NCBI RefSeq assembly: GCF_901709675.1
Contig: NC_051099.1
Coordinates: 5,826,001 to 5,890,000 of the forward strand
DNA: 64,000 nucleotides
Direction: 5' to 3'
Source of the DNA: Syngnathus acus
Lineage: Eukaryota; Chordata; Actinopteri; Syngnathiformes; Syngnathidae
A program made the position numbers and the translations under genes. The stretch's first letter is position 1; every line of letters begins with the position of its first letter. Shown in pieces: positions 26,393-37,329 of this stretch. Under the pieces are notes generated by a model that saw nothing but the letters and a program-made list of their open reading frames with translations, was not told the DNA's origin and did no database searches.

Positions 26393-28036
26393 GGTCAAAG
26401 TCAATTATTGCCAAAAGCTTGCCAATTAATTCGAATGATACTGACTATATAGAAGGCACACAACAGCAAACAGAAATGCAAGCAGACAGGACGGGAAGCA
26501 AATTCCCGAGTCATTTCTTTGGCCGCCATTTTCCCCAAAACAAAAAAAAGTTACGGAATAGTTAGGAAATGACTCAAGCCCAGCAAATGCCACAGTGGAT
26601 CAAACCTCATTTGCATAAAGTAAGTGGCCGTTTTGATGAAAGGTGGTGGAGAAAGTGGCATTCGCCTCAAAATGTGAAATGTCTCTCCGAAAATCAGCCT
26701 CTGGAAAGAAAATAGTGGCAAACAATTGGGTGGCTGATTTTCTTGTTCTTGTTTCAAACAACCATGGGTCGGCCGTAGTAATGGCACATTACATCAAGAA
26801 ACAATGCTAGAGTGACTTCCTGTTCTTTTGTGAGATGCCCTGGCCTGGATAGACGTCCCTTGAGTTTGGGGCTTTTTTAGACGAGTGTGCATGTGTGCGC
26901 GTGTGTCTGTGTGTCTTGCATCGGCACAACACAAATCCATACTAGCCACGGGCTCCTCGCCAATCTATTTTCTGCTCAGCTGGTTTTAAATGAAGTTATT
27001 ATGACTCATTAAAATGCCCACAAGCTTGTGGAAGTTGGCCAATTACCATTTAAATTTAGCCTCCTGCTCCCGCAAACCTTATCTGAGTCCCCGTACTCGC
27101 CGACCGGCCGGCCGCTCGGCTCTCATCACCACGGTCGCCGCCGCTGCATCTTCCTTTCTCGCTCTCTCTTTCTTTCTTTTCACGGAGTGTGTGTGTGTGT
27201 GTGTGCATTTGTCATGCATGCAGAAATGGCATTAAATAACCTCCAAACATTCACCGGCGCAAACCCTTAGAGGGAAGGTTATGCCGATTGAATGATCCAA
27301 GGAAATGTAGTTTGTGCTTATCATAACAAAGGGACAAGTACAACCAGAACACAAAAAGCTGGAGAATTAAAGTAATTCATTACTGCTTACTATTTTCCAT
27401 AACATTATGGAACGCCACTCGAGTAAAGTCTTTCATGAGAAATGCAAAACGTATTGCTAAACCTTTGTAAAACTTCAACATTTCACCGAACAAAGTCAGT
27501 GTCGTTGGACATTAACACAGGCAAGTCGTTGACATTTATTTTGATGAGCGAGCGAAGGAGCCGCAGGCCTGCCCGGTGTCACATGTCCGGCGTCTCTTGT
27601 AAACTTGCCACATAGGTTGTCATCGTCGCATGGCTTGGAGGGGGAAAAAAAAAAAACCTGCCTGGAAGCTGGCTCACAGTTGAAGCTTGTCCCTGTAATG
27701 ATATAACTCACTGTCATACCTCCTCCACATCCTCACCCACACACACACACACAAAGGCGCGCTATATGTATTAGATTGTCGACATGGCCGTTTTCTTGTA
27801 ATGAAGCTCCGGCATGCGCTGACACGGCCACAAATGCGAGGCGCTCGTGTTTGACAAGTCTCCCATTGTGCGGTGACATGGCACATGCTGTCGGGATTGC
27901 ATGCCCGTCACCTATGGATGAGCATAGCCACGGAATTTTAGTTCAGCGGAAAATGTTGAAGATATTATGTTTTGTCTGAATATTCCATTATTTTCAGTCG
28001 GATACCAACATTTTATGATGCTACTTTTTTTTTTTA

Positions 28037-28336
28037 AGGAAGTACCGAACCTAGGTACCGATAGCGGCCTTATTTCAAGCTTTTACCACCTAAGCCGATA
28101 CCAGTATCAGCCGCCCTCTTGTGGCCATTTTACGATTAGGAACTAGAAATTAGAAGAATAGAAAATTGCCATTCATTAAGGAAAATTGATTTATTAGCAT
28201 GTATAGGTCTTTCTTTCAAATGATCTTGCACTGGGGGGTTAGCTTTCAAAAGTACTATTGGTATCGATACTTGGTATCGGTAGTAATTTTGTACTCCTAC
28301 TGGTGTCGGTCTGGAAAAAGTGGTATCAAACATGCC
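28037..28336 (-). mobile_element. TATCGG-rich interspersed repeat (non-autonomous element), copy 1
   Basis: Both ends carry clustered GATACC/GGTATCG motifs (GGTACCGATAG at the left, GGTATCGATACTTGG and GTGGTATCAAAC at the right), the layout of a common fish repeat whose termini read CCGATACCACTTTTTC on the opposite strand; strand is given accordingly. No coding capacity. It contains a CTCF-like core at 28109-28126. Boundaries are approximate and I could not find a clear target duplication. Family assignment is from memory of the motif, so moderate confidence. Confidence 0.6.
28109..28126 (-). promoter_or_regulatory. CTCF-like core in repeat copy 1
   Basis: AGCCGCCCTCTTGTGGCC resembles the reverse complement of the CTCF consensus (AGCGCCCYCTRGTGGCC) with few mismatches. 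It lies inside a dispersed repeat, and the related fragment at 35.2 kb carries a better version. Binding is inferred only. Confidence 0.35.
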
Positions 28337-31300
28337 TAGTTTTGTTGTAATTTTTGAAACATCTTTTTGACAGTGACTTCCACTGTGTCAGCTTGACTAA
28401 CTGTTTTTTCTTTTAATCATTTTGCATGCTAAAATCCGTTTCCAATTTTGACCGAAATGGCCTGAATGCGAATCCCAGTTGTGACAGCAAACGGCGATAA
28501 AAGTAAATATTCTCCCAGGCGCTTCCTTATGATCCCGTTATGTAAGCCGCTCGATCGCTCTGGGAAACTTCCTCGATCAATTTTCGCAGCGCAGATTAGA
28601 CCGCTTATGAATTCCATTCTCCTTTTTGAAACGCTCTTTATTTGTTTTGGGGGGGGGGGGGGAGCAAAGATCTGCCTGTGGCACTTTCATGTGAGGGAAA
28701 AGTGAAAGGAAACGACGACGATATGAAGATAAAAGCGCTCCCATAGCCATCTGGAAGTAGCTAGGACACATAAGGATCGCTTTTATGCCACTAATTCCAC
28801 TGGGAGGCGCGACATAAAAGACGGTACCGCCGATATCCTGTTATAACTGTTGAAAACAAGCAAGTGGCCGCAGAATACTAATACGCTGGCTTGCTCTGTC
28901 ACAAGGACGCACGCTTTAATGTGGCCCTAAACAGCCTCTCTTGAAGGCTTTTTTTTTGGGAGCCTTAAGAAAGGGGAGCCAGGCGGCTTTTTATGCATTT
29001 GCAGCTCTGAATGGAGCAAGGGGGGGGCAACCTGTGGCTTATGGGCCAGACAAAACATTTAAAGCCAAGCAAAAACCATGTAAAAAAAACATGACAATTG
29101 ATGTTATAAATAATCTTTGAACATAAAGTGTGGTGTATAGACAGAAAATAGAACAATAAAAAAACATGGATTCTTTATCCTCTGTGAAGAAAAGAAAGTG
29201 GCATTCCGGCAGCTTAAACACAAGTTGTGTCGCATAAAATAAATTGAGTGCACGGAGTAAATAATCCTTAAATGACCATATAAAATCAACTTTAATTTTC
29301 TATTTTTTTTTTTTCCTCTTTCCTTTTCCCCTGCATGTTAATCCGGGTAAAGTAACAGCAGGGGGGAGAGAGAAAAAAAAATCCCTACTCAGGACATGTT
29401 GAACCCTCTGAACCATGGAGTCACCCACCGTTTGGCCTAGTTCTGCATCAGCTGATCGTAGACACACACTCACACACTCAAACATACACACGCTGCGCAC
29501 GCTGCGCTCTAGCATGCTTTTGGCTGCCCGCCAAGGCCTGTCATCGCTTCTACAGTATCACTTCTGCTGTATTTATATCCAGAGGCCCGTGCTGCAAGTT
29601 GCAAGGCGCAAAAGAGGATGTGGAAAGTGTTTGAGCTGCAGGTTGCACTTCCTCGTGCAAGCTTACAAGAAGCTTGACTTTATTGAGAGCCGCTTATGGT
29701 GTCATGTGCTAAGTCAATGAGTTGACTTTCAAAAGACCAGCCCCCCACAGGACCTTTGAAAAACACATATAGCGTGCAGATCACTTGGAAATCGTACTCC
29801 AGCAGCTGCACAATCAAAGTGTCGTTTCAAAACATTTTTGTCTCTATATTAACTGGCGTACGCAACATTCCGCGTCGAGTTCATTTCGGAAGGGTCAAGT
29901 CAAATAAAGACAAATATTGCCATATGATCATAAAAGCAAGTTAATGATTGAACATCCTAAAGCAATAACGCTAAATCATTTACCCAGCTCTTATTATCTT
30001 TTTCAAGTGCAACAAGTCCAGAAAAACTTGCAAATGGCAAATTTCAAGAATGAACCAAATGAATGAAGTGCAGATGTCACTTTTTTGAAATTCCAAATGG
30101 TGAAATGTTAACTGCCATGGAAACAGTGAATGAGGCTGCCAAATTTCGAACCTGAACTTAATTTGAAAAAAGCGTTGGTATATCTAAATTGAAGGTTCCC
30201 ACCGAGAAAATACAATCCTCCCTTCCCCCTAACTTTAAGATGACTTCATGGAAAAGGACTCAGCATGGCGTCCTAACACGAGCTTGATGACGACAGCTGA
30301 ATAGTTTCCCTCGATTAGATCTGATTTGAGTGTTTGAAAGGCGCACGTGTTCCCTTTTTATGTGGAACACTGTGAAACAGCGGATGCCCAACAAAACAAA
30401 CATGCACCTGAGAGCTGTAAAAAATACAAAAGGCGCTTTTGACAGATTTGCGCTCTTCCCTCACTTTTATCACCCGAGTGTACAACGGGAAAATGTACAG
30501 CTCACTTTGCTCTTAGGCGGGCCCCGTGACTGCGGCGGCGGCCTTAATAAACTCTGTGTTGCGGTGCCTTTGACAATGTGTGACTTGAAAGCGGGAAATA
30601 ATGGGCCCTAAACAGTAAATCTTTACAGGTTATTGAGCGGGCTAGGTGAGGGACTTGTCGCTAATAATGGCGAGTCGTTGCGAGGGGCTCGCTGCTGTCT
30701 GACCGCATTACTTCTCGGCTGCTTTGACCGTTTCGTTTCACTGTATACAAAAAAAAAAAAAAAGTAACAGTACTTGGTGCTTTGGTCTCCTCAGTGTCGG
30801 CCAAGAATGCTCCAGCAAACAAAGCTGTGAAAGCCTCGTGAGAGGTTTTTAATGAGCGCCAGCCAGGAAGCTCTTGTTACACCGCTAAAAGTCCCCCAAG
30901 CTGGCAACCCAACCTCCCTGCTACTGTCTCCCATCGGCCAAGTGAATTTATTCTAAACATTCTAAAGGCCTGACCCCCACCCCACCCCCAAGCCAACTGA
31001 GTTTTCCCCACCTCATCTTTTGCTCTGTTTAAGACGCATTAACGGGCCCGTAAAGGTGATGCCGCATACCCGCCCAGCCCAACCGGCCAGCTGCCGGGTT
31101 GAGAAACATTCTGCGGCGGTCACGCTGGGAAGCAAAGTTCACAAATTGGTCAGGAGGCTCGGGTAGAACCAGGTGTGCAAAATATATTTGCCAGCTCAGC
31201 GCGAAGCAACTAGTCGATGTGTCAAAATCGTATTTTCACGTGAGCCTCGCTGAAAATTTCCAAAAATATGCGGGCATGTAAAAAAAAATGCCATTCATGT

Positions 31301-32694
31301 GCGCACACGTATTCCCTGGGAAGCCCACCCACCCTGGTGCGGCCCGCTTCTATTAATACCAGCGGGCCCCGGGGCCACGAGGGCGCCTAACTTACTTCCT
31401 GCCCTTCACACCAGGACAGCCCCGGCCGGGGGTGCTTTGGTTTTAGCTTGCTCTCCGCGTCCAGCTCTTGTTTCCTCCCTTCCTTCACATACACAACAAT
31501 AAACACGCGCAGGCGTGTTCGCGTACGACAGCAGTTGTGTGCAAAAGGGGGGGGGGGGCGGGGCTGGAAAGCTGAGCTGAAAACACATGGCACCTTTCAC
31601 CTTTCGTCAGGCCCAGCAGATATTGAAGCGGGGGTTGGAACATTTGCTCAGTGTCTGGCAAGCAGTACCTCCACGCACTTTATCTTTTACAACTTGGACT
31701 GGATTTATTTTGTCCTCTTTGCTCAGGTCGGTCAGGTTAGCAGGAGACGTTCCAGTCAGGTCCCAAATGCAACATAATACTCAAACATAGCAGGCCATTT
31801 AACGACTTTAAACATTCTGCTTTGTGGTGCTTTGATTTTTCAAGCTTAGCATTGTTCATCTTACATTGAAGTTTGGTAGCAATCAGATCAAATCTTTGTC
31901 AGACTCTCAAAAGTAGTCAAAATGACCGGAAAATGACAGTCAACCAAAATGGCCGACTTCCCGTCTTTTCGTGCACAGGTTCTCTTTGAGTGATGAATAT
32001 GGCCACCAAATATTGTGTTGATGAAAATCCAAATTCGAAAAAGACATTTGAAGCAAGTTTTCAGAGCGGCCCTGAGATGCCCCTGAGGGCTGCAAATCTC
32101 TGGAAACGGTTGCGCCATTCAGCGAAAAGCCTAATAGTGCGTGGGTGTGTGTCTTATACGAAAAACAAATTGGTTTCCAGGCAAACTGGATTAAGAGCCA
32201 TCATTTAAAAGAACAAGGGCTCGTCGCAATCGGATGTCATCCATTTTTGAACACGGCCTCCCATACAAATGCATGAGTCAATATTTGTGTGGAGACATCC
32301 CCATGCCTGGCGCAACAGACTGTAAAGCTGTCAGCAGCGACCTGAATATTCCGTCTGAGTGGCGCTTTCCCTTTGATTTCTTCTTCCTCTCAGCGCCGAC
32401 AAGTCATCCAAGCGCGTTTGTGCCGCTTTTGACGGGCTCGTCTCCGCCACCCCCTCCCCCCCTCCCTCCCCCTCCCGCCCTGGAAACGATCCCCCTCCCC
32501 AACAGATTATTTCCACTTATCTATTACACTGTTTGCTCCCAACATTTCATTGGTGACTGATGGTTATCTGTCGGCGAAGGGAAAGGAGCTTTCCTGTAGA
32601 TTTGCCTTTAATAAGCTCGTCCTTGCAGAAGTTATTTACTCCAGCTCAGCAAACATTTAGTTCAGTCTGTTTGGGCCACTGCTTGTCTGCTTAC

Positions 32695-32718
32695 CACACA
32701 CACACACACACACACACA
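32695..32718 (+). repeat. (CA)12 microsatellite
   Basis: Uninterrupted CA run in the ZF2-ZF3 intron. Confidence 0.95.
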
Positions 32719-33284
32719 TGCTGTTTACACTATTAAAAGTCACTGGCTGTGATATTACTTGTCCAGTCGGCGTAATTAGCCTTTTTTTCATTTCCTACTT
32801 AGCCTTGCCGCCTTCCCAAACTGGACTGCCGAGCCCGTCCTCCTTTGCATGGGTAGCGGGTCACAAAAGTGTTTTTCTCAAAAGCTAGCAAGAAAGTGAA
32901 AAAATGAGTTCAAAATTGGCCTTGGGTGAAAAATTGGAGGGTTGGAAAACCATAAAGACAAAAAAAAATATGTTTGGAAATAAAGCATGTGTAGCGATCA
33001 ATGCAGAAGCAGAAGAGAAATCTCGTTTGTGTAGAAATGACAACACACACGAGCGTGGAACGCTAACTCAGACGATGGCAGCGGAATGTTTGCCATGGCC
33101 TACTTTGCATCGCTACAAGCGGCGACAGGCTCCCTCGCTCTGATGTTTAATTCATCTTTGATGAAAGATTCCGTTTGGACTGGCACTCGCTCCCCAAGGA
33201 GGGCAACTGTTGCAAACAATCGTACCTGTGACGCCAACTAGGTTGGAACAACAAGTGGCAAATGGTGCCGTGCTGTGTCTGTCT

Positions 33285-33306
33285 CACACACACACACACA
33301 CACACA
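33285..33306 (+). repeat. (CA)11 microsatellite
   Basis: CA run followed by TACACA. Intronic simple repeat. Confidence 0.95.
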
Positions 33307-33985
33307 TACACAAAATCTCCAACCTTAAATAGCACGAGGCTGCGGAATGCACGCGCTAGCAATCAGGACAATGCTCTATTGCGGCGGGAATTTGACGTGA
33401 CTCCTCACATTGTCATGTTTCCTATCCAGTTCTCACAGAACAGTTGCAGAGCTTACCAGGCAACCAAAAAAAAAAGCATACAAGAATCATAAAAAGTTTG
33501 CTCAGTTTGCACAAACAAAGTCCTTCGCTAATCGTGGCGCGGGTTAACCGCACCGAAAAACGCTGACTGGTAATTTAGCGGCCAAAGTCGTCGGAAGACG
33601 TTATATCACTCCGTGGGCCCGATGGCCTTGTTCTCCTTTTTTGAGGCAGATTTTTATGAAATAACAACAGAGCTCGCTTGTGCAACAGCTCTTTGAGGAG
33701 GAAGTGAAACAGGAAGTGGTTTTTCACGCCGCTCGACAACACCTGATCGTCACTGCGTTCCGACCGCGCGTGCGGAAGAGCAGCTAGCCGAGCGTGTGCT
33801 TTGTGTACTTTCAAAATACCACGATCATGAGCATCCCAAAATGTGTAACATTATTCACAGTTTGAAGAAAGCCTGCAGTTGAATGTAGGAAAATAAAAAC
33901 AAACTTACTTTGTTACAGAGTGGTATCGCCAACTACTGGCCTGGCGTGCATATTACGTATTACATGAATCAGTTTTAACATTCTT

Positions 33986-34034
33986 GCGTCCCTCCCACTC
34001 CCTCCGTGTCTTGCTCACTGAAGGTTAAGTGGCT
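33986..34034 (+). repeat. 49-bp direct repeat, first copy
   Basis: Identical over 49 bases to 35519-35567 (begins GCGTCCCTCCCACTCC and ends GGTTAAGTGGCT). The flanks are unrelated beyond a few bases. The unit does not resemble a simple repeat; it is probably a fragment of a dispersed element or a local duplication. Confidence 0.9.
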
Positions 34035-35130
34035 AAAAAAATCATTTGGGTATATTTTGGCAAATATAAAGGTTTTGAAAATGGAATTCGATTATTCAAA
34101 TGAAAATGTAGGCATAAAAAGCTTAATTGAATTTTAGATCATCCACCAACCAACTCCTTTCAATTTGATAGTCTGCCATCTCTCTTCCTGAAGACAGGCA
34201 ATCGAATGAATTGAGAATACATCCACACGTTGTCTATATGGACACGTAATGTTGTTTTTCCTCTTTCATTCTCAGCTTGCTTAGAAGTGATGAATTCAAG
34301 TTGATCAATGTGCCCGCCCGCATTAGAGAGAAAGGAGGAAATGGGGGATTCATTGGCCCTCAGCGGCCATGAGATCAACCTGTGTGATTGCACCGCACCG
34401 CTTTCAGGTGTCAACTTTGTGTGAGAAGAGAGAATTAATCAGGTTTGAAAAAAATAAAACAGAAGAGAAAAAATGGCAGCCGGGGCTTTCCAGAGGCACG
34501 ACGTCTATGGTATTGTAAAAGCCAGGTCATTTGTAGTAAATCAGTTTGGCTTTTAAAAGCCAGACCCAGTCTAGCGGGAGGCCACGAGGCATGTGCTAAA
34601 TGGCCCAGGCACGGCACGGGGCGGGCGGGAGGTACTTTAGTGCGGGCCGTGCCCCCTGCGTGTGCCACCCGCCCATAAATTACGTCCACCCACCCGCCCA
34701 GTGCCTGCCTTCAAGGAGGATCAACTTGTGCGAGGTCACGGCAGGGCACCAAGGAAGGGGGCAGAGAGGGTGAAGCCAAGGTACACACCGCCCGGGCCAA
34801 GCGCTCGCTTGTCACTTTTTAGCCCGCTAGGCGCTAACGGCGGCATTAGCGACTTTCACTGCCAAATGAAAGCGATAAATCTCCAGATCCCCTTTTGATG
34901 GCTAGCCGGCCAACTCTTACGACGTGAACTAAGGGGGTGCACATCAGCCGTTATCCATGTCTGGAGTGTTCTATAGCGCAGCCAACAAAAGGGGGGACCA
35001 TCCTTCTGCTGTCGGAATGATTGAAAGGAAACACGCTAAAATGGGCTACGATCTGGACCCCAACAATGAGTATCTGATGGCTCAAAAGCGTAACTTATTC
35101 TCCCCTGGTACCGATTGTGGGTCGGGATGG

Positions 35131-35220
35131 CCGAGTAGCGATACGCGTATCGTATCGGGATCGTATTCCAGTCTATCGGCCGTCCCAAAGCGCCCTCTTG
35201 TGGCCGTTGTCATTGTGCTA
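35131..35220 (-). mobile_element. TATCGG-rich repeat fragment, copy 2, with CTCF-like core
   Basis: GCGATACGCGTATCGTATCG followed by CTATCGGCCG and a segment related to the copy at 28.1 kb: both have GCCCTCTTGTGGCC after a GATA/TATCGG-rich stretch. At 35188-35205 the sequence AAGCGCCCTCTTGTGGCC is a close match to the CTCF core on the minus strand. Limits are approximate; it is likely a truncated or diverged relative of copy 1. Confidence 0.5.
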
Positions 35221-35518
35221 GCAAGAGGCGGTATCGGAAGGAGCTGCACGAGTCTGAAGTTGTTGCTCCGGTTTCGGTTTTGGCGTGACGATTTAGTTTT
35301 GTCCTAGTTTCTACTGTTGTGCGTGACAGGATGTTATTTGAGTTCTAATTCATGCTAACGTGTTCCTGATGTAGCGTTGATTAAGTTTGTAATCATTGTG
35401 CGCGTGAAAAGAGCTCGACTGTGACACGTCTCCATTTTATGGGACTAGCTCAAAGTAAGTTAGCGCTATTGACGTCGGCGCGCTCAAGCAGATGCACGTG
35501 CGCTGCGTCATTTGACTA

Positions 35519-35567
35519 GCGTCCCTCCCACTCCCTCCGTGTCTTGCTCACTGAAGGTTAAGTGGCT
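35519..35567 (+). repeat. 49-bp direct repeat, second copy
   Basis: Second, identical copy of the 33986-34034 sequence, 1533 bp downstream and in the same orientation. Confidence 0.9.
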
Positions 35568-36092
35568 GTTAATCCGCCATATGCTAGCTAACGATGCCGC
35601 TTGAATATGCTGTTAGCGTAACATCGTTGTTCTTTTTCTCGGGGATTCAAATGGAAATAAACACAAATGAAAGCAAAACGCGCCACTTTTCATGAGGTCA
35701 CATTTGACGAGAAGGCCACGCTCACTTTTACTGCATGCTCGCTGTCTTTTTTTTTTCTTTCTCTTTTTTTCTTTTTGCATAACTTGTTGCATAAGCACTC
35801 TCTTCTGGCAGGCACACCGTGTCATGTACGTTCTGTGTCATTTCTGCTTTTTTCGCTCGGCACTCGTTACAGTACAGGCCGTTCCCACATGTCACCGCCG
35901 GCCGTTGCAAAAGAACCCAAAATATGCTTTCCCGCCCCTCATACGTTCTCATTTTCTATCTCTCTCTCTCTGTTTTTCTTTTTGGTCATCTAAGAATCGC
36001 CTTCCTGTTTTCATTGCGCTCTCGCTCTCTCTGGAGGTGTCGTAACCCGGTCGGCCTTGCCAAGAACAAACCGAGAGATGGGCTCGCGCTGG

Positions 36093-36116
36093 ACACACAC
36101 ACACACACACACACAC
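36093..36116 (+). repeat. (AC)12 microsatellite
   Basis: Uninterrupted AC run about 1.1 kb upstream of the ZF3 exon. Confidence 0.95.
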
Positions 36117-37242
36117 TGACATAGGCGTGCAAACACAAGCACCAGATGTTGGCTTGGTGCATGTGTTTGATGTGTGATGCGTATGGCATGTACAGTATGC
36201 CGTGCCAAAGCCCGTAAAAGCATAATTAGCCTGTGCCGCGGCGATGTACGAACATTTATTGCTCCAAAAGGTTGTACACACTCTAGATACACTAAATGAA
36301 CGTGACACGTCGCAGCCTGGCCTGCCTTGCCTGGAGGCAGCACACTAAAGTGTTTGTATTAAGAACAGCACAACAAGAAAAGTGGCAGTTTATAAAGAGC
36401 CACTCTGATTTCAATACGTGCTTCAAAATAATTGAGCCAAATGGAATTTCGTATGGGTGGCATTGATCGCCGCCGTACGTTTTGAAAAAGGAGAGCACGT
36501 GTTCAAACGAACCCATTTATCCGTCATCTTCATGGTGTTGCTTCAACTTGCCTCATCAGGGCTCACTCGTGTGATTCGTTTGGCGCAGTTTGAATGTAAA
36601 TGTGCTTCCTGATTTAGAATTGAAATGAATGCATATTTCCAATCAGTAATATTGGAAAAAATATTGTGAGCGTTTCACAATTGACTCACTGAGCTGAAGT
36701 AATATTAGCCATTTGTCGAAGAGTATAAAGAATATTAGTTAGTTAGAATATTACAATAGTCATTGTAAGATCTGTCTACGTGTGTTGCTCCACCTTTTGT
36801 GTTCAATTGCTTGAAGGGGAGCCGATGCTAATTGTTAGCTTGTTTTTTGCACGGTTTGATAGCACGAGGCTAAATGAAACGACATCAAGCCTTTCTGTGT
36901 TTAGCGGTTACTTCAAAGTTACCGATCTCCGCCCAACCGACCTGCCAAATTCTCGGCGGTCGCAGCATCGTGTAAATTCCCAAGGGCTCGCTCACAGACA
37001 CATTTTCAGAAATCGGCAGCTCACATAAGAGTTACTTAGTCGTTTAATTTCCAACAGAAGGCATTTCAGAGTCAACTCTTTCTTTCCAAGCAGTTGAAAC
37101 GCCGAATTTGTCACTCTTAAGATTTCAGCATAAGACAAAAAGGGGATCTTCTCTTTTGTGGCATTTTCCATTGCAACTGCTGTGTTGTGTTGCCTGGCCG
37201 TGCAATAAAGGTCCACTCTCCTCTTGTGTTTTTGCCCTCCAG

Positions 37243-37329
37243 CTGGCGAGAAGGCCATCGTCTGCGACCAGTGCGGCGCTCAATTCCAGACGGAAGAGTC
37301 CCTGGAGGCTCACCGGCAGATCCACACCG
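37243..37329 (+). CDS. zbtb16: zbtb16 exon: zinc finger 3
   Basis: An 87-bp exon between acceptor TTGCCCTCCAG (ending 37242) and donor GTAGGT (37330). The split Ala codon G|CT joins the finger-2 exon, giving linker residues S-A-G-E-K-A and then finger 3, C-D-Q-C-G-A-Q-F ... H-R-Q-I-H. Both borders are phase 1 and the length is a multiple of three, so the exon is symmetrical and carries exactly one finger. The 87-bp length matches my recollection of the mammalian ZBTB16 exon for this finger. Residues QTEESLEA in the DNA-contact helix region differ from the human SKEDALET, so this is one of the less conserved fingers. Confidence 0.98.

Larger units (their letters stand above)
23321..37242 (+). 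other. zbtb16: zbtb16 intron between ZF2 and ZF3 exons (13.9 kb)
   Basis: GTAAGC to CCCTCCAG. No supportable gene inside. Contents: an imperfect GTCT/CTGT tract (23971-24138), steroid-receptor-like palindromes at 24217 and 25252, GT/CA microsatellites at 26340, 27187, 32695, 33285 and 36093, a TATCGG-rich repeat copy at about 28037-28336 and a fragment at about 35131-35220, a possible further hAT-like fragment around 29015-29060, a poly-G run at about 28650, and a 49-bp direct repeat pair (33986 and 35519). The remainder is unassigned intronic sequence. Confidence 0.9.

Noticed and set aside
35122-35150. TGGCCGAGTAGCG resembling a tRNA A-box
   Set aside because: No B-box within the expected distance; better explained as part of the TATCGG-rich repeat.
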